Shown here: piece after piece, positions 40,375 through 49,468 of the stretch
Position numbering within the stretch: the stretch's first letter is position 1
Layout of the letters: each line of letters starts with the position of its first letter
DNA from: Tepidanaerobacter syntrophicus
Lineage (GTDB): Bacteria > Bacillota > Thermosediminibacteria > Thermosediminibacterales > Tepidanaerobacteraceae
Assembly (NCBI RefSeq): GCF_001485475.2
Contig: NZ_DF977000.1
Span: 1-64,000, forward strand
Direction of reading: 5' to 3'
Length of the DNA: 64,000 nt
The notes under the pieces: generated by a model
What the model saw: the letters and a program-made list of their open reading frames with translations, nothing else
Databases searched by the model: none
Told to the model about the DNA's origin: nothing
Position numbers and translations under genes: made by a program

Positions 40375-41179
40375 ACCTAGCACCCCAATCAATAATAATT
40401 TTAGGACGACTTTCTGTTATATCTATTAATTCATTCATATCAATGTAAATATGTTTAGATGCTAGAAGGTATTTAAAAATGAATAAGCCTGTTCCATCTG
40501 ATACATTATTTTCTTTATCAAAGTCAGAAGTTATTTTTCTGATTGAATGTTTATTATCTCTAAATTTATCAATTAGAATGTTGCAATAATTCTCTAATGA
40601 ATTTTCTGTTAAGCCTCTTTCTTCATAGGTATACAAACTTGAGTGTATCCACTCTATGTTTTTTACCATTTTAGTAGGTATTTCTTTTTGGGTAATTATG
40701 CCAAAATCAATTTGTTTTGCTGCCCAATATCTTCTTTCTATTTCCAGTCTTTCTAGCACCGACTTTTTCCCTAACTCACTCGATGATTTTACTGTCCTTG
40801 CAATATATTTGTGATTTCGTAAAGTTAGTAGAAATGTAGTTGTTAGTATATATGGAGGCTCTTTATTAGTAAAAAACTCTTGTTTAAGGTCTTTATTGTC
40901 TTTTACCACCTCTACTAAATCTAAAAGTGGATAATGTTCTCTAATATCTACTATTTCATCATCCCATTCAAACATATAAAAACATCTGGTTTGAATATCT
41001 GAAAAGAAATGATGTATTCTGTTTGTCTTCCAGCCTTTTATGCGTGACACCCTACCATTTGACGGGAAGTCTTGTATGGATAACCAAGGCTTATAGGAGG
41101 CTAATTGACCTGCACCACGGTTTTCAGACAGGAATCTTTTATACTTTGCCATAGTCCAAGAAGTATCTCTTTTGGCCAT
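40358..41179 (-). CDS. tnsA: TnsA endonuclease homologue, catalytic residues lost
   Basis: A 273-aa protein, the same length as Tn7 TnsA, aligning without gaps over the first 86 residues (PWLSIQDFPSNGR, KTNRIHHFFSDI, DIREHYPLL). In Tn7 the nuclease uses Glu63, Asp114 and Lys132. Here residue 63 is Gln (SDIQ; codon CAA), the Asp114 position is Thr115 (TTTF; ACA), and the Lys is kept (Lys131, TVKS). So two metal-binding acids are gone and the domain should not cut DNA. The C-terminal TnsC-binding half (LERLEIERRYW) looks sound, so it may still act as an adaptor. ATG 41179 with GGAAGG upstream. Confidence 0.93.
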   Translation of the reverse strand: MAKRDTSWTMAKYKRFLSENRGAGQLASYKPWLSIQDFPSNGRVSRIKGWKTNRIHHFFSDIQTRCFYMFEWDDEIVDIREHYPLLDLVEVVKDNKDLKQEFFTNKEPPYILTTTFLLTLRNHKYIARTVKSSSELGKKSVLERLEIERRYWAAKQIDFGIITQKEIPTKMVKNIEWIHSSLYTYEERGLTENSLENYCNILIDKFRDNKHSIRKITSDFDKENNVSDGTGLFIFKYLLASKHIYIDMNELIDITESRPKIIIDWGARYASNQ

Positions 41180-41214
41180 ATAAACCTTCCTTTCTTTCAT
41201 ACTTCTTGGATGTG

Positions 41215-41243
41215 ATGTTAACGTAGTATACTGGGATTTTCAA
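41215..41243 (-). promoter_or_regulatory. tns operon promoter
   Basis: On the minus strand: TTGAAA, 17 bp, TAACAT, 35 bp before tnsA, between the right 462-bp unit and the gene. Confidence 0.65.
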
Positions 41244-41365
41244 CAGGGATAATGCTTTATTTTATATAGAAAACCTATTAAACGGCTGAATATTGGCGTT
41301 TGGTTACTATGAAATTTTTTTCTGAAATTTACCCTTATTTTTGTGCCATTTTTTATTTATTACTA

Positions 41366-41827
41366 TGTTCAGTTACAAATAAGTTTGCTCACGTAGTGAC
41401 AAAGTTTGCTCGTCTGGTAAGCGAGTGGTTGCAATGCTTCTCGCCCATAAGTTACTTTGAGAGACAAAGTTTGCTCGCTGGTTTTATTACCTTAAAAAAT
41501 ATAAAAAAAGATATAAAAAATGAGAAAATGACAAGCGAGTTTGCTCGTGAGCAGTGAAGAATGACAAAGTTTGCTCGTGGAAAAATTGGAACAATTATAT
41601 GAGATGTAAGTGCGATATGCATAGGGGAGGTATTTACTTATATTTTTATATATATTGATTTTACTGGGCTACGGGGGATTATTGGTTGTTGGATTTCGGG
41701 AATGTTTGTGGCGGGGGGATCTCTTTTTGCACAAATAAAATGCGCCAGGCTGGTTTCCCAGTCTGACGCTCTGTATCTTTCGTGAACAAACTTTGTAATT
41801 TTGAACCGACTCTTTTGTAAGTCGACA
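41366..41827. repeat. 462-bp terminal direct repeat, right copy
   Basis: Same orientation as the left copy, and I find no difference over 462 bp (constant offset 24,233). It begins after TACTA, with no duplication there, and ends against TCTCT at rpsI. The hairpin at 41742-41769 faces the incoming rpsI transcript and is followed by ATTTTATTTG on the minus strand, so it may replace the lost rpsI terminator. Confidence 0.92.
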
Positions 41828-41832
41828 TCTCT
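41828..41832. repeat. target-site duplication TCTCT (right)
   Basis: Matches 17128-17132. Its last base is also the last base of the rpsI stop codon. Confidence 0.9.
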
Positions 41833-42221
41833 TACCTCTTTGAAAATTGTGGAGCGCGGCGAGCTTTTTTAAGACCGTATTTCTTTCTTTCCGTCATACG
41901 AGGATCTCTTGTTAAGTATCCTTCCTTTTTAAGAATAGGCCTAAAATCGCCATCGATTTTTAAAAGAGCGCGGGCTATGCCATGGCGGATTGCGCCTGCC
42001 TGACCTGTATAACCTCCGCCTTTTACGCTTGCAATAACGTCAAATTCATCTAATCCATTGATTTTCTCTAATGGTCTCTTTACTTCGACTTTTAGCGTTT
42101 CAAATCCGAAGTATTCATCGATTGGTTTCTTATTTACGATTATCTTGCCAGTTCCCGGCATAATCCAAACTTTTGCAACTGATGTTTTTCTTCTACCGGT
42201 AGCAAGGACTGCTTGCTTCAT
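41832..42221 (-). CDS. rpsI: 30S ribosomal protein S9
   Basis: A 129-aa S9, whose C-terminal tail reaches the P-site tRNA. The family ending RRAPQFSKR is intact, so the insertion did not change the protein. It is the last gene of rplM-rpsI (17 bp after rplM). The mobile element lies directly at its stop codon, which suggests its conserved 3' coding end is the TnsD recognition site. Confidence 0.97.
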   Translation of the reverse strand: MKQAVLATGRRKTSVAKVWIMPGTGKIIVNKKPIDEYFGFETLKVEVKRPLEKINGLDEFDVIASVKGGGYTGQAGAIRHGIARALLKIDGDFRPILKKEGYLTRDPRMTERKKYGLKKARRAPQFSKR

Positions 42222-42238
42222 TTATAAACCTCCCTTCT

Positions 42239-42673
42239 CTATATCTCAATATTCAAAGCTTTAGGCTGCTGAGCTTCATGAGGATGTTTGTCGCCACTGT
42301 AAATCTTTAATTTCTTTATCATTTTGCGCCCTAATGTATTATGTGGTAGCATACCCCAAACAGCTTTATATAAAACTTGTTCAGGGGCTCTGTTTATAAG
42401 TGATTCAAAGCTTTCCGACTTAATGCCCCCGGGATAATTTGTATGATGGTAATATACCTTATTTTCCATTTTTTTGCCGGTTAAAATTACTTTATCCGCA
42501 TTTACTATAACAACATAGTCTCCTGTATCTACGTGGGGTGTATATATAGGTTTATGCTTGCCTCTTAAAATTGTAGCCACCTGTGCCGCAATTCTGCCAA
42601 GGGGTTTGCCTGCTGCGTCTATCACATACCAATCCCGCTTGACTTCTTCCTTTTTTGCCATAAATGTGCTCAT
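42239..42673 (-). CDS. rplM: 50S ribosomal protein L13
   Basis: A 144-aa L13, an early-assembly 23S-binding protein. Signatures: [24 protein letters not shown], and [10 protein letters not shown] near the end. The family N-terminus MSTFMAKK supports the first ATG, 5 bp from GGGAGGGG. Upstream of rpsI and downstream of truA. Confidence 0.97.
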   Translation of the reverse strand: MSTFMAKKEEVKRDWYVIDAAGKPLGRIAAQVATILRGKHKPIYTPHVDTGDYVVIVNADKVILTGKKMENKVYYHHTNYPGGIKSESFESLINRAPEQVLYKAVWGMLPHNTLGRKMIKKLKIYSGDKHPHEAQQPKALNIEI

Positions 42674-42738
42674 CTTTTCCCCTCCCTTTTACCATAAGGT
42701 TATTGTATAATAGGCATTTTTTCATGTCAAGACTGCCA

Positions 42739-43470
42739 TTAATATATAACTTTCATCAGACATAGTCCCTGCGCCGGAAGAGTTTTTCCAGCACTTGACC
42801 TGTCCTTTGAATTTAAAATGGAAATCATGTCCTCTGCCTTTGTTTTACCTATGCCAATATCGACTAAGGTGCCTGCAATTATTCTTACCATATTGTATAA
42901 AAAGCCATTTGCCTCAATTTGTAGTGTGATGAGATTTCCTCTTTTTAAAATTTCAAATCTTTTAATACAGCGCACTGTAGATTTAGCGCTGCTATTTGAT
43001 GCCATGAACGATTTAAAATCATGCTCTCCTATAAGTATGTCAGCCGCTCTTCTCATTTCTTCTAAGTTTAACGGTAATGGAAAAAAATACACATACCTTC
43101 TTAGAAGGGGTGACGGAAATTTGGCATTGTATATCGAATATGAGTAGACTTTGCTTTTTGCCGAAAATCTAGCATGAAAATCTTCAGGCACTATTTGGGC
43201 ATGTTTAACCGTTATATCTTCCGGCAATTTGCTGTTTATTGCATATGGCAATTTTTCTATGGGTATTTTTGTGTAAGTTTTAAAATTTGCAACTTGCCCT
43301 AAGGCATGGACTCCGCTGTCAGTTCTGCCAGAGCCTATAACGCGCACTTTTTCTTTTGTAATAGACTGAATTGCTTTTTCCAACACTTCTTGTATTGACA
43401 GTGCATTTTTCTGTCTCTGCCATCCGCTGTAGCATGTTCCTTCATATTCCAACAATATTTTTACGTTCAC
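42739..43470 (-). CDS. truA: tRNA pseudouridine synthase A
   Basis: A 243-aa enzyme that makes pseudouridine at tRNA positions 38-40. The catalytic Asp is in GRTDSGVHALGQ (about residue 52). I chose GTG 43470 because AGGTG is 8 bp upstream and the family begins at NVKILLEYEGT. It lies between ecfT and rplM, a conserved Firmicute order. Confidence 0.95.
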   Translation of the reverse strand: MNVKILLEYEGTCYSGWQRQKNALSIQEVLEKAIQSITKEKVRVIGSGRTDSGVHALGQVANFKTYTKIPIEKLPYAINSKLPEDITVKHAQIVPEDFHARFSAKSKVYSYSIYNAKFPSPLLRRYVYFFPLPLNLEEMRRAADILIGEHDFKSFMASNSSAKSTVRCIKRFEILKRGNLITLQIEANGFLYNMVRIIAGTLVDIGIGKTKAEDMISILNSKDRSSAGKTLPAQGLCLMKVIY

Positions 43471-43483
43471 TTTTCCGCACCTG

Positions 43484-44278
43484 CTATATGAATCTGGTAG
43501 CAACGCTGCCACCGGCAATCAAGGCAAAAACTATAAATGTTGCTATGTCAAGAAATGTCATCTTCAATTCTTTCATGCGGGTCCTGTTTTTTCCGCCTCT
43601 ATAGCACCGAGCTTCCATAGCCATTGCTAGTTCATCTGCTCTCCTAAAAGCACTTATAAACAGTGGCACAAGCAGTGGAACTAAATTCTTTGCCCGATTT
43701 ATAAGATTGCCGCTTTCAAAGTCTGCTCCCCTTGCCATTTGCGCTTTCATAATTTTATCGGTTTCTTCTAGTAGCGTAGGTATAAACCTTAAGGCTATGG
43801 TCATCATCATAGCTAATTCATGAGCGGGCATTCCAAATCTTTTAAAAGGCGAAAGCAACAGTTCTATACCATCAGTTAGAGCAATTGGTGATGTAGTTAA
43901 TGTTAAAATAGACGTGCCGATAATCAGTAAGATAAGGCGAATCGCCATAAAAGATGCCTGGGATATACCTTCATATGTTATATCAAGAGGTCCTATTTGG
44001 TAGATTACGCGGCCTGGTGTCATAAACATATTTAGCGCAAAAGTAAGTACAATTATAAATATAAGGGGTCTTAAGCCTTTAAGCAGATATCTTACAGGGA
44101 TACCGGAAAGCACAGTAGCCAAGATTATGAATGCAACCGGAAAAATATATCCGTAAAAATTATTGATAACAAACAGCAGAATCATGTAAGCAAGAGTTAT
44201 TATTATCTTTGTTCTGGGATCCAGGCGATGGATTATGGAGTTTCCCGGAATGTACTGTCCTATCGTTATCTCACGCAA
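43484..44278 (-). CDS. ecfT: ECF transporter transmembrane protein EcfT
   Basis: A 264-aa membrane subunit that couples the EcfA ATPases to vitamin/metal-binding S components. It has several membrane spans and the family's ARG signature in the C-terminal coupling helices (MARGAD; MEARCYRGG). TTG 44278 is 7 bp from AGGAGG and is preferred to a longer start. It overlaps the end of ecfA2 by 8 bp. Confidence 0.94.
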   Translation of the reverse strand: MREITIGQYIPGNSIIHRLDPRTKIIITLAYMILLFVINNFYGYIFPVAFIILATVLSGIPVRYLLKGLRPLIFIIVLTFALNMFMTPGRVIYQIGPLDITYEGISQASFMAIRLILLIIGTSILTLTTSPIALTDGIELLLSPFKRFGMPAHELAMMMTIALRFIPTLLEETDKIMKAQMARGADFESGNLINRAKNLVPLLVPLFISAFRRADELAMAMEARCYRGGKNRTRMKELKMTFLDIATFIVFALIAGGSVATRFI

Positions 44279-45134
44279 GGCCCTTCCTCCTAACTTTCTT
44301 GATAATTTCTGCTCTTGCCTCATCTACTGTCAAAATATCAGTTGCAACATCTTTGCCATTTTCTTTTAGCTTTATCATCAGCTCTGTTATCTGAGGTATG
44401 CCTAGGCCTATTTCTACCAGACCTTTATAGTCTTGAAATATTTCTCTGGGCGGGCCTTGGGAAACTATCCGGCCGCGATACATAACAGCTAGTTTGTCAA
44501 CAAGCTTTGCCACATCTTCCATGCTGTGAGAGACAAGTATTACTGTTATCTTCTCTTTATCTCGCAGTCTTACAATCTCTTCTAAAATCTCATCTCGCCC
44601 TTTAGGATCAAGGCCTGCTGTAGGCTCATCCAATATAAGGGTTTCGGGTTTCATGGCAAGGACTCCGGCTATTGCAACTCGCCTCATTTGTCCTCCGCTA
44701 AGTTCGAAGGGAGATTTATCTTTAATTTCCTTGTAGGAAAGGCCAACAAGTTCTAAGGCCTCTTTAACTCTAGTTGAAATTTCATCTTCCCTTAACCCCA
44801 TATTCTTCGGACCAAATGCCACATCTCGTTCAACAGTTTCTTCAAAAAGCTGATGTTCCGGATATTGAAAAACAAGTCCTATTTTCTGCCGGATAGATTT
44901 TAAGCTTACGCCCTTATCATATATATTTACGCCGTCTACTAAAACTTGTCCTGAAGTAGGTTTCAAAAGACCGTTCAAGTGCTGTATAAGGGTGGATTTG
45001 CCTGAGCCGGTGTGACCAATAAGGCCCCAGAACTCCCCGTCCTTTACGCTCCAATTTATATCTTGGATCGCCGCAGACTCAAAAGGTGTATTGGGCATGT
45101 ATATATGCGTTAAATTCTTTACATCAATCGACAT
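44271..45134 (-). CDS. ecfA2: ECF transporter ATPase EcfA2
   Basis: A 287-aa ABC ATPase: Walker [11 protein letters not shown]-loop FQYPEHQLF, signature LSGGQMRR, Walker [14 protein letters not shown], switch His SHS. The YPEHQLF Q-loop is typical of EcfA2. ATG 45134 has GGTGG upstream and lies within the end of ecfA1. Confidence 0.94.
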   Translation of the reverse strand: MSIDVKNLTHIYMPNTPFESAAIQDINWSVKDGEFWGLIGHTGSGKSTLIQHLNGLLKPTSGQVLVDGVNIYDKGVSLKSIRQKIGLVFQYPEHQLFEETVERDVAFGPKNMGLREDEISTRVKEALELVGLSYKEIKDKSPFELSGGQMRRVAIAGVLAMKPETLILDEPTAGLDPKGRDEILEEIVRLRDKEKITVILVSHSMEDVAKLVDKLAVMYRGRIVSQGPPREIFQDYKGLVEIGLGIPQITELMIKLKENGKDVATDILTVDEARAEIIKKVRRKGLA

Positions 45135-45955
45135 AAGCAATCCACCATTTCTTCTACTGATAGGATATCTTTTCTAATAGGAATGCCATCTTTTGACAGC
45201 TTATATGCAAGCTCTGTAACTTGAGGTACGTCAAGGCCGATTTTTTTTAGTCTATCTACTTGGCTGAATATCTCATTGGGCTTGCCTTCCATGACAATTT
45301 TACCCTTTTCCATGACGAGAATCCTATCAGCTTGTACTGCTTCTTCCATAAAATGAGTGATAAGAACTACGGTTTTGCCCTCTTCTTTGTTGAGCCTTTT
45401 AACGGTTGATATTACTTCTTTTCTCCCCACCGGATCCAGCATAGCGGTAGGCTCATCGAGGATTATGCAATCTGGTTTCATTGCAATTATCCCCGCTATA
45501 GCCACGCGCTGCTTTTGTCCGCCTGATAAAAGATGGGGAGCTTTGTCAGCATACTCGGTAAGCTCCACGATTTCCAGGGCTTCTTTAACACGTCGGCGTA
45601 TTTCCTCAGGGGGAATACCAAGATTTTCCGGTCCAAAAGCTACATCCTCTTCCACTATTGTTGCAACGATTTGGTTGTCAGGATTTTGAAACACCATTCC
45701 TGCTCTTCGCCTGATTTCCCAAATATCTTCCTGGTTTTTTGTATTAAAACCGGCAACAAAAACATCCCCTTGTGTTGGCACAAAAAGACCGTTAAAAAGT
45801 TTAGCTAGTGTGGATTTGCCTGACCCGTTAGGCCCTATAATTGCCACAAATTCGCCTGGATTAATCTTTAAGTTTATGTCTTTTAAAGCTAAATCGCTGC
45901 TGACGGCGTATTGATAATAAACATCCACTGCAACTATTTCGGCGGCTATCCTCAC
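45119..45955 (-). CDS. ecfA1: ECF transporter ATPase EcfA1
   Basis: A 278-aa ABC ATPase: Walker [11 protein letters not shown]-loop FQNPDNQIV, signature LSGGQKQR, Walker [14 protein letters not shown]. The FQNPDNQ form is typical of EcfA1. It pairs with EcfA2 to energise vitamin uptake. Starts at GTG, with GGGGG very close; a slightly later start cannot be excluded. Confidence 0.93.
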   Translation of the reverse strand: MRIAAEIVAVDVYYQYAVSSDLALKDINLKINPGEFVAIIGPNGSGKSTLAKLFNGLFVPTQGDVFVAGFNTKNQEDIWEIRRRAGMVFQNPDNQIVATIVEEDVAFGPENLGIPPEEIRRRVKEALEIVELTEYADKAPHLLSGGQKQRVAIAGIIAMKPDCIILDEPTAMLDPVGRKEVISTVKRLNKEEGKTVVLITHFMEEAVQADRILVMEKGKIVMEGKPNEIFSQVDRLKKIGLDVPQVTELAYKLSKDGIPIRKDILSVEEMVDCLCRLM

Positions 45956-45987
45956 CGCCCCCTTTGCATGTAAATATTGTAACTTGC

Positions 45988-46320
45988 CTACACCAATTCT
46001 ACGATAGCGGTAGGAGTAGCATCGCCCCTTCGCGGAGCTGATTTTATTATGCGCACATAACCACCATTTCGATCCTTATACTTTGGTGCAATATTTTCAA
46101 ATAGATTTTTTACTGTAGTTTCATCTAATACTTGCTTAAGAACTAGTCGTCTTGACGCCAAATCGTCTTTTTTGGCAAGTGTTATTATTTTTTCAGTTAC
46201 ACGGCGGACTTCTCTCGCTCTAGCTTCCGTAGTTTCAATTCTGCCATATTTTAAAAGGTCGGTGGTTAGATTTTTAAGCATCATTTTGCGATGTCCGCTT
46301 GGTCTGCCAAGTTTTCTCAT
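45988..46320 (-). CDS. rplQ: 50S ribosomal protein L17
   Basis: A 110-aa L17 beginning with [17 protein letters not shown], the family signature. 12 bp after rpoA; end of the alpha operon. Confidence 0.97.
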   Translation of the reverse strand: MRKLGRPSGHRKMMLKNLTTDLLKYGRIETTEARAREVRRVTEKIITLAKKDDLASRRLVLKQVLDETTVKNLFENIAPKYKDRNGGYVRIIKSAPRRGDATPTAIVELV

Positions 46321-46332
46321 CTCTTCGCCTCC

Positions 46333-47283
46333 TTACTGTTCTTCCGGTTGTTTTAGCGAAAGATTGAAAGCGCTGAGTTTCGCTTCCACTTCCTCCAGCG
46401 ATTTTTTACCGAGATTTCGCACTTTCATCATATCTTCTGCCGTTTTTTGCGTAAGTTCATATATTGTGTTAATTCCGGCGCGTTTCAAGCAGTTGTATGA
46501 GCGAACTGAAAGATCCAGTTCTTCTATAGGCATTTCAAGTATCTTTTCTTTATCGTCTTTTTCTTCTTCTTGCGGCACGTCGCTTACCTGAACTTTTTCG
46601 GTAAGACCGGTAAAAAGGCTAAAATGTTCAATTAATATTTTAGCCGCAGCGCTTACCGCATCTTCAGGTTTTATTGTGCCATTTGTCCAGATTTCCATAA
46701 TAAGTTTGTCATAATCAGTTCTTTGTCCTACGCGCGTGTTTTCTATATTAAAATTGACTTTGTGTACCGGGGTAAAGATAGAATCTATTGCTATTACTCC
46801 AATGGGTTGGTTGGGCTTTTTGTTTTTATCGGCTGTAACATAGCCTTTGCCTCTCTCAAGCGTAAGTTCCATAAAAAGCTTGCCATCTTTTTCTAAAGTA
46901 GCAATGTGCCAATCCGGATTCATTATCTCAACATCTGCATCAGCAATAATATCTTTTGCTTTTACTTCGCACTCTCCTTGGGCTTCGATGCGAAGCAGCT
47001 TTGGCTCGTCTCCATGTAGTAAAATTGCAAGTCCTTTTATATTCATTATAATTTCAGTAGTATCTTCAGCAACTCCCGGAATAGTAGAAAATTCATGCTG
47101 CACTCCATCAATCTTTATAGATGTTACAGCAGCTCCGGGCAAAGAAGACAAAAGGACTCTGCGCATGGAATTGCCAAGAGTCGTTCCGTAACCTCTTTCT
47201 AAAGGTTCTACAACGATTTTCCCATAGGTATCATCTTCACTTGATTCTATCAATTCAATCCTCGGCTTTTCAATATCTATCAT
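46333..47283 (-). CDS. rpoA: RNA polymerase alpha subunit
   Basis: A 316-aa alpha subunit. The N-terminal domain (1-230; [25 protein letters not shown]) dimerises and nucleates the polymerase. The C-terminal domain (about 245-310; [22 protein letters not shown]) binds UP elements and activators. Between rpsD and rplQ, the usual position. Confidence 0.98.
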   Translation of the reverse strand: MIDIEKPRIELIESSEDDTYGKIVVEPLERGYGTTLGNSMRRVLLSSLPGAAVTSIKIDGVQHEFSTIPGVAEDTTEIIMNIKGLAILLHGDEPKLLRIEAQGECEVKAKDIIADADVEIMNPDWHIATLEKDGKLFMELTLERGKGYVTADKNKKPNQPIGVIAIDSIFTPVHKVNFNIENTRVGQRTDYDKLIMEIWTNGTIKPEDAVSAAAKILIEHFSLFTGLTEKVQVSDVPQEEEKDDKEKILEMPIEELDLSVRSYNCLKRAGINTIYELTQKTAEDMMKVRNLGKKSLEEVEAKLSAFNLSLKQPEEQ

Positions 47284-47334
47284 CTAATAAAGTACCCTCC
47301 TTAAAATTATTGGTTTCCGATGAGGGTTAATTAA

Positions 47335-47961
47335 TTACTTGGAATAAAGCTCGACTATTAAGTGTTCCTGAATTGGAACATCAATGTCTTCTCTCTTAGG
47401 TAAATATAGAACTTCGCCTGTTAGAGTATCAAAATTCACTGAAAGCCAAGCCGGCACTACTTTAGATGCACCTTGTTCGGCTATTTCTTTGAAAAAGTCA
47501 AGATTACGGCTTTTTTCTCGAATTGCAACAACGTCTTTCTCTTTTACTTGATAAGATGGTATTGTAACTCTCTTACCATTTACTTCTACATGGCCGTATC
47601 TTACCAACTGACGTGCCTGGGGTCTTGATGCGGCAAAGCCCATTCTGTATATAACATTATCTAACCTTGTTTCAAGAAGCCTTAGAAGATTTTCACCGGT
47701 AACGCCTTTTTGGCTGACGGCTTTTTCATAGTAGTTAGCAAATTGTTTTTCCATGATTCCATATATTCTTCTTGCTTTTTGCTTTTCTCTAAGCTGTAGT
47801 CCGTATTCTGAAGGCTTACGTCGCAATTGTCCGTGCTGACCCGGAGCATACCCGCGCCTATCCATGGCACACTTCGGGCTGTAGCAACGATCACCTTTAA
47901 GATATAGCTTCATGCCTTCTCTGCGGCACAGCCTGCAAACAGCGTCTTTATATCTAGCCAT
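47335..47961 (-). CDS. rpsD: 30S ribosomal protein S4
   Basis: A 208-aa S4 of the zinc-containing (C+) form: CRLCRREG...[12 protein letters not shown] within the first 45 residues, then the S4 RNA-binding domain ([22 protein letters not shown]). I start it at MARYKD (ATG 47961), which has GGAGG upstream and matches the family. S4 is also a 16S assembly initiator. Confidence 0.96.
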   Translation of the reverse strand: MARYKDAVCRLCRREGMKLYLKGDRCYSPKCAMDRRGYAPGQHGQLRRKPSEYGLQLREKQKARRIYGIMEKQFANYYEKAVSQKGVTGENLLRLLETRLDNVIYRMGFAASRPQARQLVRYGHVEVNGKRVTIPSYQVKEKDVVAIREKSRNLDFFKEIAEQGASKVVPAWLSVNFDTLTGEVLYLPKREDIDVPIQEHLIVELYSK

Positions 47962-47981
47962 TGTGTTTATCCACCTCCATA

Positions 47982-48365
47982 TTAAACCCTTCTTCTCTTC
48001 GGCGGCCTGCAACCGTTGTGAGGAATAGGTGTTACATCTTTAATCATGTTTACTTCAAGGCCTGCAGCCTGCAGTGAACGAATAGCAGCTTCTCTGCCAC
48101 CACCCGGTCCTTTTACAAATACCTCAACAGACCTCATTCCGTAATCCATGGCTTGCTTTGCAGCTGCCTCTGCTGCCATTTGAGCTGCAAACGGTGTTCC
48201 TTTACGCGAGCCCTTAAATCCGACTGATCCGGCACTAGCCCAAGTTATGGGCCTGCCTGCCTCATCTGCAATCGTTACTATTGTATTGTTAAAAGTTGAG
48301 TGAATGTGTGCACTCCCTTTTTCTATGCGCTTTTTTTCCTTGCGCTTTTTCGTAGGTTTTGCCAT
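47982..48365 (-). CDS. rpsK: 30S ribosomal protein S11
   Basis: A 127-aa S11 with [27 protein letters not shown] and the C-terminal [12 protein letters not shown]. 25 bp after rpsM. Confidence 0.97.
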   Translation of the reverse strand: MAKPTKKRKEKKRIEKGSAHIHSTFNNTIVTIADEAGRPITWASAGSVGFKGSRKGTPFAAQMAAEAAAKQAMDYGMRSVEVFVKGPGGGREAAIRSLQAAGLEVNMIKDVTPIPHNGCRPPKRRRV

Positions 48366-48390
48366 GATTTTTCACCTCCGCATATTTTAT

Positions 48391-48762
48391 TTATGCCTTA
48401 CGCTTTGCCCCTACTGCCTTGTTGGGGCCTTTGCGCGTTCTTGCATTTGTTCTTGTTCTCTGACCTCTCACCGGTAGTCCCCGGCGATGCCTAATACCTC
48501 TATAGCAGCCAATTTCCGTAAGGCGCTTAATATTCATTGCTACTTCTCTTCGTAGGTCGCCTTCAACTTTATACTGCTTTTCAATAATATCTCTAAGTTT
48601 GCTTATTTCTTGTTCGGTTAAATCTTTTACTCGGGTATCCGGATTTACGTTAGCTTCTTTTAAGATCTTTTTCGCTGTTGTATCACCAATACCATATATA
48701 TAAGTGAGTGCTACTTCTACACGCTTTTCTCTTGGCAAATCAACTCCGGCTATTCTCGCCAC
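48391..48762 (-). CDS. rpsM: 30S ribosomal protein S13
   Basis: A 123-aa S13: [20 protein letters not shown] at the start and the [19 protein letters not shown] tail. 21 bp after rpmJ. Confidence 0.97.
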   Translation of the reverse strand: MARIAGVDLPREKRVEVALTYIYGIGDTTAKKILKEANVNPDTRVKDLTEQEISKLRDIIEKQYKVEGDLRREVAMNIKRLTEIGCYRGIRHRRGLPVRGQRTRTNARTRKGPNKAVGAKRKA

Positions 48763-48783
48763 TTACCACACACCTCCTTTTGT

Positions 48784-48897
48784 TTAGCCCTGTTTTTGCT
48801 TGTGTTTTGGATTTTCGCATATAACCATTACTCTGCCTCTGCGTTTAATTATCTTGCACTTTTCGCACATCTTCTTTACCGATGGTCTTACCTTCAT
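48784..48897 (-). CDS. rpmJ: 50S ribosomal protein L36
   Basis: A 37-codon gene reading [20 protein letters not shown] with C-terminal [11 protein letters not shown], the zinc (C+) form with the CXXC...CX4H set. GGAGG lies upstream of the ATG. In its usual place between infA and rpsM. Confidence 0.97.
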   Translation of the reverse strand: MKVRPSVKKMCEKCKIIKRRGRVMVICENPKHKQKQG

Positions 48898-48921
48898 AGG
48901 ATTTCCTCCTTTTACCGTTTT

Positions 48922-49140
48922 CTACTTGAAGCGGTATTTGATGCGGCCCCGGGTCAGATCATATGGAGATAACTCCACAGTAACCCTGTCTCCGGGCAAA
49001 ATCCTAATATAGTTCATGCGAATTTTTCCGGAAACATGGGCTAGAACAACATGACCGTTATCCAGTTCTACCCGAAACATTGCGTTGGGGAGTGGTTCTA
49101 AAACGGTACCCTCAACTTCAATAACATCTTCCTTCGACAA
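48922..49140 (-). CDS. infA: translation initiation factor IF-1
   Basis: A 72-aa OB-fold protein that binds the 30S A site. It starts at TTG 49140 ([21 protein letters not shown]), with AAGGAGGC about 10 bp upstream. Exactly the family length. Confidence 0.96.
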   Translation of the reverse strand: MSKEDVIEVEGTVLEPLPNAMFRVELDNGHVVLAHVSGKIRMNYIRILPGDRVTVELSPYDLTRGRIKYRFK

Positions 49141-49156
49141 GGTCGCACACGCCTCC

Positions 49157-49456
49157 TTACATATGCGCAGATGTCTGGCTGTCAAAGCTGCCATCTGCAA
49201 TTTCTTTCAGGGCTTTTCTAATTTCGTCATTATAAATTTTTCGCCTATTATTGCGTTTTTCCGCCACAAAGTCAAGTCGCTTGTTCATAAGCTGCAAATG
49301 CTTTATTTTTTTCTTCTTGGGGTTTTCTACCCTGCGCAAATCCCCATCCGCAACATAGACATATTCATCGTCTATTATATCAATCACTACCATTAACCGC
49401 CCCTTGTCACGACCGGCAGTAGATCTTGCCAGTTGTCCCAACATGAGCTGCGGCAT
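49157..49456 (-). CDS. KOW-domain RNA-binding protein
   Basis: A 99-aa protein with an L14e/KOW-like N-terminal domain ([22 protein letters not shown]...[10 protein letters not shown]) and a basic helical C-terminus. Found between map and infA in many Clostridia. Probably ribosome-associated; the precise role is not known to me. Confidence 0.85.
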   Translation of the reverse strand: MPQLMLGQLARSTAGRDKGRLMVVIDIIDDEYVYVADGDLRRVENPKKKKIKHLQLMNKRLDFVAEKRNNRRKIYNDEIRKALKEIADGSFDSQTSAHM

Positions 49457-49468
49457 ATAAACACCTGC

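Larger units (their letters stand above)
17133..41827. mobile_element. Tn7-like element, cointegrate structure, at the rpsI 3' end
   Basis: A 24,695-bp insertion with TGT...ACA outer ends and TCTCT duplications. The tnsABC-tniQ operon is at the right end, next to the target gene rpsI, matching Tn7's orientation to glmS. The two edges are the same 462-bp unit in direct orientation (offset 24,233 bp). Interior genes are AT-rich and plasmid-like: replication protein, parM, parR, centromere-like repeats, recombinase, and a type III-like restriction-modification pair. The TnsA nuclease residues are lost. The structure fits integration of a 24,233-bp circle by replicative transposition, or by homologous recombination. 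Confidence 0.93.

Noticed and set aside
35674-41200. CRISPR-associated transposon (CAST)
   Set aside because: No Cas genes and no repeat-spacer array in the element; the TniQ is long and TnsD-like.
41300-41557. Plus-strand 85-aa frame across the right repeat
   Set aside because: It runs through the TnsB-like sites, has no ribosome site and is broken in the left copy context.
17133-41827. Simple Tn7-like transposon with inverted ends
   Set aside because: Both edges carry the same 462-bp unit in direct orientation, each with two ends; a plain transposon does not explain the inner ends.
17133-41827. Composite transposon made by two independent 462-bp insertions
   Set aside because: Each insertion would have its own 5-bp duplication; only the outermost pair (TCTCT) exists.
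17133-41827. Campbell-type homologous integration of a plasmid into a pre-existing solo 462-bp unit
   Set aside because: Not excluded: it gives the same structure. It is ranked second because the nuclease-dead TnsA predicts cointegrates directly and no older solo insertion needs to be assumed.
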